From: DATFVA01 sp963839165
GTDB taxonomy: Bacteria; Bacteroidota; Ignavibacteria; Ignavibacteriales; Ignavibacteriaceae
Length of the DNA stretch: 64,000 bases
Reading direction: 5' to 3'
Assembly (NCBI GenBank): GCA_963839165.1
Contig: CAWIUG010000006.1
Coordinates: 1-64,000 of the forward strand
The notes under the pieces were generated by a model. The model ran no database searches, was not told the DNA's origin, and saw only the letters and a list, made by a program, of their open reading frames with translations. The position numbers were made by a program, and so were the translations under genes. Below are positions 35,545 to 44,677 of this stretch, one piece after another (positions within the stretch are counted from its first letter, which is position 1; every line of letters begins with the position of its first letter).

Positions 35545-37971
35545 ATGGTTGATTTTGAAAAGCTCGGGGTTTTTTATCTTGGCAGAAATTATAATCCGGC
35601 TGCTAAATCTTTAACAGAAGATCTTCTTCTTTATCCCTCAAAGGATCTGACAACTCATGCTGTCTGTGTTGGAATGACCGGCAGCGGCAAGACGGGTTTG
35701 TGCATTTCATTGCTTGAGGAAGCGGTAATTGATAATATTCCTGCCCTGGTTATTGATCCTAAGGGAGATATTACAAATCTGCTTTTAACCTTTCCCGAAC
35801 TGAAACCTGAAGATTTTCTTCCGTGGATAAATAAGTCGGATGCCGAAAGGAAGAACATGTCCGAGTTAGAGTTTGCAAAATCTCAGGCTGATTTATGGAG
35901 GAAAGGCTTGCAGGAATGGGGACAGGATCCGGCCAGGATCGGCAAGTTAAAATCTTCCGCGGAGTTTAACATATATACTCCCGGCAGCTCTGCCGCCAAA
36001 CAGATATCTATACTGAATTCATTCGATGCGCCTGATGAGAATATGCTTGAAGACCCTGACCTGCTGAATGAAAAGATTACCACAACAACCTCTGGGATTC
36101 TTGGTCTGATCGGGATTGACGCCGACCCCATTAAGAGCAGAGAGCATATATTAATATCAAATATATTTCAATACTTCTGGTACAATAAGCAAAGCCTTGA
36201 TCTGCCATCTTTAATTCAGAGCGTACAGAATCCACCGATGAAAAAAGTGGGAGTGTTTGATGTGGATACTTTTTATCCGCAAAAAGAAAGACTTGAGCTG
36301 GCGATGCTCCTGAATAATATACTTTCCGCGCCAACTTTCCAGTCGTGGCTGACAGGTGAGCCCCTGGTAATTGATAAACTTTTATTTACCGACACGGGTA
36401 AGCCGAAGGTTTCAATAATGTACACCGCCCATCTTTCCGACAATGAAAGAATGTTTTTTACCACGCTCTTTCTGAATCAGCTTTTAAGCTGGATGCGCAA
36501 GCAAAGCGGAACCACAAGCTTACGGGCTGTTCTTTATGTTGATGAAATATTCGGGTACATCCCCCCTGTCGCTAACCCGCCGTCAAAAAGAATTTTTCTT
36601 ACGCTTCTAAAGCAGGCAAGGGCATACGGACTAGGACTTGTTCTTGCTACACAAAATCCTGTTGACCTTGATTATAAGAGTCTCTCCAATGCCGGAACAT
36701 GGTTTATCGGACGGCTTCAAACGGAGAAAGATATCGAGAGACTTATTGACGGACTTGAGGGAGCGAGTTCTGCCGGAGGTAAATCTTTTGACAGGAAAGC
36801 AATTTCAGAAATAGTAGCTAATCTTGATAAACGTGTTTTTCTGATGAATAATGTGAACCAGGATAACATCCAGATCTTTCAAACCCGCTGGGCTTTGTCT
36901 TATCTCCGCGGTCCCCTAACTAAAAGTCAGTTGAAGGAACTTATGCCTTCACAACCTGAAGTGAATACCAAAGAAACCAGAACGGAAATAAAAGCACCGG
37001 CAGTCATCGCCCAAATGCCTCTCCTTCCTGAAAGCGTTTCACCTGATTTTCTACAGAGAAATACTCAGAGTCTGAACCCTGTTGAAATAGTTTACCTTCC
37101 CTACGTCGTGGGAAAATCACAGGTTTTATTTTCCGACCGAAAATCAAAAATCGATGTTGATATGAATTCGATGTTTCTGACATCGGTTTCAGACGAAGCA
37201 ATTCCGGTAAACTGGGAATCTTCGTTTGAAGTGGATATCGATCTGAATCAGCTTAAGAAGGACGCAGATCAGGGAATAAAGTTTTCAGATATCCCCGGTG
37301 CGGCAAAGGATAGTAAAAACTACAGCTCGTGGGAAAAAGATTTGAAGGATTTCTTATATAACAACTTTTCACTGGAGATATTGAACAGTCGGGTGTTGAA
37401 CGAACAATCGAAACCAGGTGAGAGTGAGCGTGATTTCCGGATAAGATTAAACCAGCTTTCAAGGGAGACAAAGGATCTGGAAGTAGAAAAACTGAGGGAC
37501 AAATACCGGACAAAGCTGTCATCCATGGAGAATAAGATTAAAAGTGCTGAAGCCGCAATGATTAAGGAGAAGGCTCAGTCATCGCAGCAGACTTTACAAA
37601 CCGCTATTTCGGCGGGTGCCACTATACTTGGGGCGTTGTTCGGGAGCAGATCATTCGGCTCAACCAGTATATCGAGGGCGGGCAGTACTATGAGGTCGGC
37701 TTCAAAAATATTAAAAGAAAAGCAGGACGTACAATTAAGTAAAGAGAAACTGGATGACCTTAAAGCTCAATTCGATGAAATGGAAAAGACATTGCAGAGT
37801 GAAGTAGACTCACTTGACCAGAAATATGATACTTCAACAGAAGAATTTGAAAGAATAAAAATAAGGCCTCAGAAGAGTAATATTTTTATCAAGTATTTCA
37901 ATTTTGTGTGGATCCCCATCGCGAATGAATCCATCAAGGATGTGCGTGAAATTAAATTTGTGAAGAGCTGA
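35545..37971 (+). CDS. HerA/VirB4-like ATPase (DUF87/DUF853 type)
   Basis: An 808-residue cytoplasmic ATPase. The Walker A GMTGSGKTG is near residue 45 and VIDPKGDITNLLL follows near 72, typical of HerA/FtsK-type motors. The Walker B-like LYVDEIFGYIP lies near 332, and an arginine-rich ARAYGLGLVLATQNPVDLDY near 355 matches the sensor region. Residues about 600-790 form a long coiled coil with a short AGATILGALFGSRSFG hydrophobic insert. GAGAGGG precedes the ATG. Relatives are widespread and of unknown role. The next frame continues directly after the stop. Confidence 0.85.
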   Translation: MVDFEKLGVFYLGRNYNPAAKSLTEDLLLYPSKDLTTHAVCVGMTGSGKTGLCISLLEEAVIDNIPALVIDPKGDITNLLLTFPELKPEDFLPWINKSDAERKNMSELEFAKSQADLWRKGLQEWGQDPARIGKLKSSAEFNIYTPGSSAAKQISILNSFDAPDENMLEDPDLLNEKITTTTSGILGLIGIDADPIKSREHILISNIFQYFWYNKQSLDLPSLIQSVQNPPMKKVGVFDVDTFYPQKERLELAMLLNNILSAPTFQSWLTGEPLVIDKLLFTDTGKPKVSIMYTAHLSDNERMFFTTLFLNQLLSWMRKQSGTTSLRAVLYVDEIFGYIPPVANPPSKRIFLTLLKQARAYGLGLVLATQNPVDLDYKSLSNAGTWFIGRLQTEKDIERLIDGLEGASSAGGKSFDRKAISEIVANLDKRVFLMNNVNQDNIQIFQTRWALSYLRGPLTKSQLKELMPSQPEVNTKETRTEIKAPAVIAQMPLLPESVSPDFLQRNTQSLNPVEIVYLPYVVGKSQVLFSDRKSKIDVDMNSMFLTSVSDEAIPVNWESSFEVDIDLNQLKKDADQGIKFSDIPGAAKDSKNYSSWEKDLKDFLYNNFSLEILNSRVLNEQSKPGESERDFRIRLNQLSRETKDLEVEKLRDKYRTKLSSMENKIKSAEAAMIKEKAQSSQQTLQTAISAGATILGALFGSRSFGSTSISRAGSTMRSASKILKEKQDVQLSKEKLDDLKAQFDEMEKTLQSEVDSLDQKYDTSTEEFERIKIRPQKSNIFIKYFNFVWIPIANESIKDVREIKFVKS

Positions 37972-38412
37972 TTGACCAGGCCATATAATTATGGAATCAT
38001 ATTTCGGTATGCTCCAGACTATATCGAAAGAGGGGTAGTAATTTCCACTTTAGATGAATATCTGAAAGATAAAAAGCTAAGAATAATGGTTTTAAGAATC
38101 ACGTCGAATTTAATAAAGCACGACCCGATGATTCCTCATAAAGCTGCGTCGTACGCATTGAGCAATGCCAGAACAAAACATATACCCTACGATTTTGAAA
38201 TGAATATTAATGAATCTGAGAAACAATTTTGTTCAGAGGTTTCCTCATCAGCATATAAAAAATTTGGAATAAATCTTTGGACGGGACTATCTAATATTTC
38301 ATCATCCGGAACCAGGAATTGGCTCTCTGCATTTGGTGTAAAATATTTTAAGACAGAGGAACCTTCAGATCTTGAGTACGATCCGCAGCTATCTGTTATT
38401 CGCGTTACGTAA
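37972..38412 (+). CDS. YiiX-like permuted papain-fold hydrolase lacking its N-terminal part
   Basis: A 146-codon frame starting with TTG directly after the TGA of the ATPase gene and in the same frame. It contains ERGVVISTLDEYLKDKK, IMVLR and later EKQFCSEVSSSAYKKFGI, which fit the circularly permuted NlpC/P60 (YiiX/DUF830) family with its catalytic Cys in C-S-E. The usual first 40 or so residues with the G-D block and the catalytic His are absent; the position where His is expected reads YNYGII. So the gene looks truncated at its front and probably inactive, unless stop read-through adds the ATPase. No ribosome site is seen. Confidence 0.6.
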   Translation: MTRPYNYGIIFRYAPDYIERGVVISTLDEYLKDKKLRIMVLRITSNLIKHDPMIPHKAASYALSNARTKHIPYDFEMNINESEKQFCSEVSSSAYKKFGINLWTGLSNISSSGTRNWLSAFGVKYFKTEEPSDLEYDPQLSVIRVT

Positions 38413-38452
38413 GGGATTCCTCCCTGCAGGCGGATTATTTTTGGAAATTAAA

Positions 38453-38480
38453 AAAGCCCGGACGTTGATGGCCGGGCTTT
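38453..38480. terminator. Bidirectional intrinsic terminator
   Basis: AAAGCCCGG and CCGGGCTTT pair perfectly (9 bp) around a 10-base loop, with A-rich sequence before and a T-run at the end of the stem, between convergent genes. Confidence 0.8.
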
Positions 38481-38527
38481 AAGAAAGTGATTATTCGTCG
38501 AGAATATCTGCTGTGTTCTCAAACGGT

Positions 38528-39112
38528 TTAATCTATTGTGATGTTTCCCTTATCGCAATCCAATATCCCCATAGTCGATGTAATATATTCGGGATCTGAA
38601 GCCAGCCATTCCCCAATTGTCATTCCCCAGATTTCAGTCTCAAGTGTTCCAAATTCCAGGAGCCAGTTATTCACCTGATCAGGTGCTGTTGCCTGACCGG
38701 GTTGACCGTTATCAAATGCAAAGAATAAATCATAATAACCTGCATAAATACCGGTTTTCTCCTGACCAAAAAATACTGCCAATTTCCCTCCAAATTCATT
38801 CGCATTCTCATAAACTGTAAATGAAATTACTTCCCCGTTTATCTTAAAGGTAGGATCACCAGTGGCATTTGCGCAATTAATTTCATACTCACCATCAAAG
38901 GTTCCATCCGCATATTCCCGCGCGTTATATCTGGCCCCTAAATTCCTGCCCTCAAAAAATAGTAATCCTGAGCCTTGCACCCGGTGAACCACAGGCCCTT
39001 TTTTGTCAAGGCTGAGTGCCTGATCGGTGGGACTAACCGGTGTTTCAGAGCAGCCGGCGAAGAAGATTCCCACAAAAGCTGAAAGAACGATTACGCAAAG
39101 AAATGTTTTCAT
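38528..39112 (-). CDS. Lipoprotein of unknown function
   Basis: A 194-residue protein with a signal peptide and lipobox FFAGCSE, Cys at residue 21. The mature part starts with ETPVSPTDQALSLDKKGP, typical of Bacteroidota outer-membrane lipoproteins, and continues as a beta-rich domain with ARYNAREYADGTFDGEYEIN and a C-terminal GILDCDKGNITID. No family recognised. Confidence 0.7.
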   Translation of the reverse strand: MKTFLCVIVLSAFVGIFFAGCSETPVSPTDQALSLDKKGPVVHRVQGSGLLFFEGRNLGARYNAREYADGTFDGEYEINCANATGDPTFKINGEVISFTVYENANEFGGKLAVFFGQEKTGIYAGYYDLFFAFDNGQPGQATAPDQVNNWLLEFGTLETEIWGMTIGEWLASDPEYITSTMGILDCDKGNITID

Positions 39113-39177
39113 AGTGATACTCCCGGAATATTATTATTAAATATTCTCTAATTATGTTAGAGAGTTTATTTGATTGC

Positions 39178-39567
39178 TCATTTAATTATATCCATTCTTT
39201 TTTCATTCGTGTAGTTTCCTGCTGTTAATCTGTAATAAAGACTTCCGCCTGTCAGTCTATGATTTCCCTTTGTTAACTGGAATTCGACCTCGTAAGTACC
39301 GGGGTCTTTAATATCATCTACCAATGTGTCAATTTTTTTTCTTTCGGAATTAAAAACGATCAGTTCTACTCTGTTTTTTTGCGCAACACAATATTTTATG
39401 GTGGTTTTATCTTTAAATGGATTAGGATAATTCTGACTCAAATAAAATTTCAATGGAATCATTTCATCCATTTCCTGATTTTCCTTCGGTTTCACATAAA
39501 TCTCAGGGTTAAATTCTGTAACTCCCTCAACTAATAAAGGAGAAATATTACGTGATATGATAAGCAA
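39178..39567 (-). pseudogene. T9SS sorting-domain fragment
   Basis: The frame opens with TTG at 39567 and has no signal peptide. After a 35-residue stretch it shows LSQNYPNPFKDKTTIKYCVA and ends NEKRMDIIK, a degenerate T9SS sorting domain; the usual FNP is FKD and the Leu-Lys tail is altered. Without a signal peptide and cargo it cannot be exported by T9SS. It sits directly downstream of the hybrid sensor gene. Most likely the end of a lost protein. Confidence 0.55.
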
Positions 39568-39625
39568 TGAATGAAATCATATCTACCAGTCCTGAATAAA
39601 ATGATGAGGCGTTTGTAACTGATTA

Positions 39626-41902
39626 TTAAGGAGCGGGCGATTTCTGATGATATTGTGACGGGAGGACACCAAATTGCTTTTGGAAGCATTCCGCAAAATA
39701 TGAGGGATTGCTGAATCCTACCTCCAGAGCAATTTCCGAAATGTTAGCTGATTTACATTCAATTAGTTTTAATGACCTGTTCAACCTGATTCTTCTTATA
39801 AACTCATTTGGAGATTCACCGACCAGGCAGACAAGTTTTTTGTAGAGCAGCTGCCGGCTTACCGCTAAATATCTCGCCAGCAATTCAACACTAAAGGAGG
39901 AATCGGATAAATTCTCATTAATTAATCTTACCGTTTCATTTAAAAATTTCCTATCAACCGAAGTAATATCCTTTATATCATTGCTGAACAATTCATGCTG
40001 CCTGAAATATTCGTGCATTCTTTTTCTTTGATCAAGCAGGCTCTTAATTTTCGCTTTTAATTCTTCTGCTTCAAAAGGTTTCGTCATATAATCGTCGGCA
40101 CCGGTTTCCAGGCCTTCTATTTTATCATTTAACGCTGCTTTTGCAGTTAGTAGTATAAGCGGAATATGGCTGGTTCTATTGTCAGTTTTGAGGGTACTGC
40201 ACAAGTGGATGCCATCCAGCTTAGGCATCATTATATCGCTTATTATAAGATCGGGAATCAGATCAAAGGCTTTATTAAGTCCTTCTTCACCATCAGATGC
40301 CTCAGTGATTAAATACGAGCCGCACAATATTCCACTTACGTATTGTCTTACATCTTCATTGTCTTCAATTAGTAATAAAGAAGCATATTCTTTCCCGATA
40401 GAATTGACATCAAAGTTATTTTTAATGATGGTCCGAACGAAATCATTATGAGTTACAGCAGATGCTTTTTCTTCAGGGATTTCCCCTTCTTCGCAAGACG
40501 CTTCAGCGTCAACAATTTCTTCCGGGAGCAAGTGTTCCTTCCCGGCAGGCAGAATGATTCTGAATACTGAACCTCTCCCCTCTTCACTTTCAACCAATAT
40601 TTTCCCTTTATGAAGCTCAACCAATTCCTTAGTAAGTGACAAGCCTACACCGGCTCCCTCATAGTCTTTTGAAAGTCTGTTATCCAGTTGATAGAACCTG
40701 TCGAAAATTTTATCCAGTTGATCTTTTGGAATTCCAATACCTGTATCACTAACAGAGATCTCTATATAACTACCGTTCAGAACCGCTTCGGAAGGAGGGA
40801 ATGCGTCTCTCTCAGCAGCATTAATTGTAGAAGACTTAAGAGTATCCTGCGGGGCTGCGGCAGTCCGTGAAATTGTTAAATTAACATTAACACATCCCCT
40901 GTCAGGAGTAAACTTCAGGGCATTTGATAAAACGTTGCTGAGAATTTTATCAAACTTGTCCTCATCCAGGTATATATTTACTTCTTTTTGATCACTATTG
41001 AATTTCAGTGAAATACGTTTTCTCTCCGCAAATGACTGAAAGGAAGAAACGGTTTCATAAATAACCTGAGTAACATTCTTTTCTCTTGTTTTCAGTTTCA
41101 TCTGACCCGCCTCGATCCTTGATATATCGAGGAGCTGATTTGCCAGCTGGTTTAATCTTTTCGCGTTTCTGTAGATTAGCCGGGCTTCCTCTTTTATTAT
41201 CTCACTTTCCGTCTGTTCTAAAATTTGTTTGGATGGACCAAGGATCAAAGTAAGCGGGGTTCTGAACTCATGTGAGATATTGGTAAAGAAATTTGTCTTT
41301 ATCCTGTCTAATTCATGTAATGTTTCTGTTTCTTTTTCTTTTTGTAAAGTTTCTTTCTGTAGACGTAAATTATTTATCAACTGACCTGCCTGAACAGAAA
41401 TAATTGAGATGAGGGTAAGATCATTCTGCGAAAAGCTACTCTGATTCTTTTTATTTATCAGCATCATGATCCCGATTATTTTTCCCTCAAACCAGATAGG
41501 CACGCATAAAACAGATTGAATATCTTTCATTTCTTCTTCAGAAGGTTCGAATCTTTTATCTTTCCTGAGATTTTCTATTATTAAAGATTCTTTATTTATC
41601 AGGACCCAGCCCGTTATACTTGCCCCTATATGATAGTTATGCTTTAAACTGCTTGTATCATCCTGCCGGATAATCGTCTTGAAAGGTTCTCTGTCATTTG
41701 AAGTAACGAGAAGTATTGATCCCTGTTCGGCCTCTACAGCGGTTATTGATTTCCCAACTATCAGCTGGAGGATCTGATCTATTTTCGTTGCCTTCCCGGA
41801 AGATACGGCTATTTCATTCAGGATTTTCAGTTCTCCGACGGCAGCCCTAAGCCTTAATATTTCAGCTTCAAGTTCTTTATTTATTTTATCTTGTCTGCTC
41901 AT
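39626..41902 (-). CDS. Hybrid sensor: GAF, histidine kinase, receiver, AraC output
   Basis: A 758-residue cytoplasmic one-protein signalling chain. A coiled coil (about 5-30) leads to a GAF domain (about 25-180; GSILLVTSNDREPFKTIIRQ). The kinase H-box SHEFRTPLTLILGP has its His near 211; N-box NALKFTPDRG and G-boxes DTGIGIPKDQLDKIFDRFYQ and GAGVGLSLTKEL follow. A receiver domain has its Asp near 555 in LIISDIMMPKLDG. The end (about 660-758) is an AraC helix-turn-helix. It lacks a membrane sensor, so it probably senses a cytoplasmic ligand. The TonB receptor upstream on the same strand, six bases away, is a likely cotranscribed partner. Confidence 0.92.
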   Translation of the reverse strand: MSRQDKINKELEAEILRLRAAVGELKILNEIAVSSGKATKIDQILQLIVGKSITAVEAEQGSILLVTSNDREPFKTIIRQDDTSSLKHNYHIGASITGWVLINKESLIIENLRKDKRFEPSEEEMKDIQSVLCVPIWFEGKIIGIMMLINKKNQSSFSQNDLTLISIISVQAGQLINNLRLQKETLQKEKETETLHELDRIKTNFFTNISHEFRTPLTLILGPSKQILEQTESEIIKEEARLIYRNAKRLNQLANQLLDISRIEAGQMKLKTREKNVTQVIYETVSSFQSFAERKRISLKFNSDQKEVNIYLDEDKFDKILSNVLSNALKFTPDRGCVNVNLTISRTAAAPQDTLKSSTINAAERDAFPPSEAVLNGSYIEISVSDTGIGIPKDQLDKIFDRFYQLDNRLSKDYEGAGVGLSLTKELVELHKGKILVESEEGRGSVFRIILPAGKEHLLPEEIVDAEASCEEGEIPEEKASAVTHNDFVRTIIKNNFDVNSIGKEYASLLLIEDNEDVRQYVSGILCGSYLITEASDGEEGLNKAFDLIPDLIISDIMMPKLDGIHLCSTLKTDNRTSHIPLILLTAKAALNDKIEGLETGADDYMTKPFEAEELKAKIKSLLDQRKRMHEYFRQHELFSNDIKDITSVDRKFLNETVRLINENLSDSSFSVELLARYLAVSRQLLYKKLVCLVGESPNEFIRRIRLNRSLKLIECKSANISEIALEVGFSNPSYFAECFQKQFGVLPSQYHQKSPAP

Positions 41903-41907
41903 TATTT

Positions 41908-44571
41908 TTATATATGCATTTCTATTCCTAAACGTACCAGCATGGGAGGTAAAAACTGAGTCGGTTTCATATAGTTCTCATTTGAAAAATTCTGCTGGTA
42001 ATCGAAATAATGAAACTGATCGAAATCAAGTTCAGTCCTCCGGCTTGCAACGTGTATCAGATCCAGAACCAGCTTTGTGGAATATATAGGAAACAGACCT
42101 GATAGATCATATGTGAATCTAAAATTCAAATCCAAGATAGACGGTGTTCTGCCAGCCGTGCCGCGGGACTGCAGAAAGGTAGACTGATAAAAAGTGGAAT
42201 CAACGCCGAACTCATTAAGAGGTGTCCCGCTCATCCATTGAAATACTATACCTGCAGCCAGACCAAAATCAAAGACATATGAACCTGATATTTTTAATAC
42301 ATGAGTCCTGTCATTAGGTAAAAGCCCATCTGCATTAATCATTCGATCAGGAAGAGCTGACTGGTTAGTTGTATTCGGCCATACCATCGTGCCGTCATAA
42401 GTCTGCGCGAGTCCGTCGTAATTTCCCTTATTACGGGACAGTATATAAGATATGGAGAAATTGAAACCTGAAGGTGAGAAGCGTTCCAGCGTAAGTTCCA
42501 AAGCTGTATACTCACGTTTCAGTTTTGGAAACTTACTAAGCATTCCGCTGCCTGGATTTCCATATACCTGGAGTGATTGATATTTAACCTGGTCTTCAGG
42601 ACTAACAACTCCATCCTCCACCCCCTGACCGAGATAACGATATATCCCCAGAATGCCAATCTTAAATTCGGGGGAAAGCATTCTTTCATATCCGAGTGAG
42701 AATTCATCTTCATACTGACCTTTTAACCCGGGTATATCAGTTACAAAGGCATTCATGTTCGGCGTATAATAAAAAGCACCGCTGGTATCGACACGCGGAT
42801 CGTTAGGATAATAAATGCCGTACAGGTAAGCTCCTTTTATATGGTAAACTATAGAAAGAGCCTGCTGAAGCGGCTGATAATAGCGGCCGAATGATGCTGT
42901 GATTTTCTGACTTCCCGGTTCTCCCGGCTGATAAATAACACCTATTCTCGGCTGCACCTGATCTGTAATTTTCTGTGCTGTAGTTCCGTCTGACGCTATC
43001 AGCCATTGGGGATCCCACCTGACCCCCGCGTTCACACAGAACCTCTGAGAAATCTGCCATGAGTCCTGCAGAAAAGCTGAAAAGTTTTTTTGCTTTATGG
43101 TTCCCTGAATTAATTCATATTGATAATAATAATTAGTAGGATTACGAACCAACACTTTCCAATCTTCATACCGATAAGTAGAATTTAATTCATACCCAAG
43201 ACCCGCTTTAATTGTATGCGCGAATAATGATAAGGTACCTTTGATCGAACCACTAAATAAACTTATGTCACTACTCACCCGGGAAATCCCTAATCCTCCC
43301 GATTGGGTCATCGAAACATTGTCGATATACTCGAGGGTTTCTCCACCAGGCAATGCGGGTTTTAAAGTGCTGGTTAAAGAGCCAAGAGATAAGGATGATT
43401 CTAAAAATAAAGCATCGCTAATGGTATGGAGTCCTCTGACAATCGCATTATAAGTCAGGAAAGTATTATCCCGGGTAATAGTTTCGGGGCCCTGAGCACT
43501 GAGACTATTAACACTCGCGCTGCCAATAATCTGGCGCTCTCTATACGGACTACCGCTAACCGCAAGAGTAATTAAATTGTTTTCATTCAGGCTCCATGTA
43601 AGTTTACCGGCAGACTTATGTTCTGTTTTATAACTATTCTGCATTCCCAATCCATTTACGAACACATCACTGTAATTAAAATTCGGGTCGTATGCAGCGT
43701 AGTACCAAAGGCGGTCTTTAATTATAGGTCCCCCTACACCAAATCCAACGTCAAAATTAGAAAAATCTCCTTCCGGAGACTGTCCCCCGGCCAATCTCGG
43801 AGTACCTCTCAGACTATTGTTGGTAAGGTAGCTGAAAACAGTTCCGTGAAATTCATTTCCCCCGGAGAAAGTAACCGCATTCATAATTCCACCCAATGAG
43901 CTTTGAAACTCGGCTTCATATCCTCCGGTCCTTACTTCAACCTCACGAATAAAATTATAAGGCAGATCAATGCGCCATCCGCCGAACGTCGGAGTTGAAA
44001 TATCGGCTCCGTCTACAAAATATTTGTTTTCAATTCCGGTACCGCCTGAAATGTTTGTACCTCTATCTCCCTTATAGCTTATATTAGCATTTGGAAGGAG
44101 CTCAGCAAGCTGAAAATAATTTCTTTCAACAGGAAGCTTATCAAATTGAGCAGCAGATAAATTCTTACCAATAGTGGTGGAGCGGGTATCAACAACCTGC
44201 TTTTGACCGGACACTACAACGGGTTCTGTTTCAATAGCTTTCTCAGCAAGATGGATTACTCCGATTGAAGTAGTTTTCCCAAGCGATATTATAGTCCCGT
44301 CGATTGAAACCTGCTGATATGATATGCGGCTGATTTTTAAGGTATAAGTTCCAACCGGCAATGCGGGAATAAAGAAGTATCCCCGTTCATCGGAAGCAGC
44401 ACCGCGTGAGCCCTGCAAATCACTTGAGGTAGCAATAACATTCGCAGAAATAACCGGCTGGTTGTTTTCATTAACAATCCAGCCTTCCAGGTTGCCCATG
44501 GTTGATTGTCCTAAGAGTGTATTGAACATAAAGAATATGCACACTAACAAGGATCCTGTATATATTTTCAT
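41908..44571 (-). CDS. TonB-dependent outer-membrane receptor
   Basis: An 887-residue protein with signal peptide (to LLGQS), a carboxypeptidase-regulatory-like domain (about 25-110; GWIVNENNQPVISANVIATS), a plug domain with NYFQLAELLPNANISYKGDR and a large beta-barrel ending in aromatic and hydrophobic residues (LGIEMHI). The barrel carries the many Tyr-rich strands typical of the family. The substrate is unknown; no SusD-like partner is next to it. It is directly upstream of the hybrid sensor gene and probably shares its mRNA. Confidence 0.88.
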   Translation of the reverse strand: MKIYTGSLLVCIFFMFNTLLGQSTMGNLEGWIVNENNQPVISANVIATSSDLQGSRGAASDERGYFFIPALPVGTYTLKISRISYQQVSIDGTIISLGKTTSIGVIHLAEKAIETEPVVVSGQKQVVDTRSTTIGKNLSAAQFDKLPVERNYFQLAELLPNANISYKGDRGTNISGGTGIENKYFVDGADISTPTFGGWRIDLPYNFIREVEVRTGGYEAEFQSSLGGIMNAVTFSGGNEFHGTVFSYLTNNSLRGTPRLAGGQSPEGDFSNFDVGFGVGGPIIKDRLWYYAAYDPNFNYSDVFVNGLGMQNSYKTEHKSAGKLTWSLNENNLITLAVSGSPYRERQIIGSASVNSLSAQGPETITRDNTFLTYNAIVRGLHTISDALFLESSLSLGSLTSTLKPALPGGETLEYIDNVSMTQSGGLGISRVSSDISLFSGSIKGTLSLFAHTIKAGLGYELNSTYRYEDWKVLVRNPTNYYYQYELIQGTIKQKNFSAFLQDSWQISQRFCVNAGVRWDPQWLIASDGTTAQKITDQVQPRIGVIYQPGEPGSQKITASFGRYYQPLQQALSIVYHIKGAYLYGIYYPNDPRVDTSGAFYYTPNMNAFVTDIPGLKGQYEDEFSLGYERMLSPEFKIGILGIYRYLGQGVEDGVVSPEDQVKYQSLQVYGNPGSGMLSKFPKLKREYTALELTLERFSPSGFNFSISYILSRNKGNYDGLAQTYDGTMVWPNTTNQSALPDRMINADGLLPNDRTHVLKISGSYVFDFGLAAGIVFQWMSGTPLNEFGVDSTFYQSTFLQSRGTAGRTPSILDLNFRFTYDLSGLFPIYSTKLVLDLIHVASRRTELDFDQFHYFDYQQNFSNENYMKPTQFLPPMLVRLGIEMHI

Positions 44572-44677
44572 AAACTAACTCCTTAATAATCAGAAAGTTA
44601 ATTTTGACATATTATTCAGTAATATCTGATCCTGTAACTGTTTGATTCAAACCATATAAATTTATTTGATTGTTTCG

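Noticed and set aside
35361..35552. 63-codon frame before the ATPase gene
   Set aside because: No domain, low protein-like character, and it overlaps the start of the ATPase.
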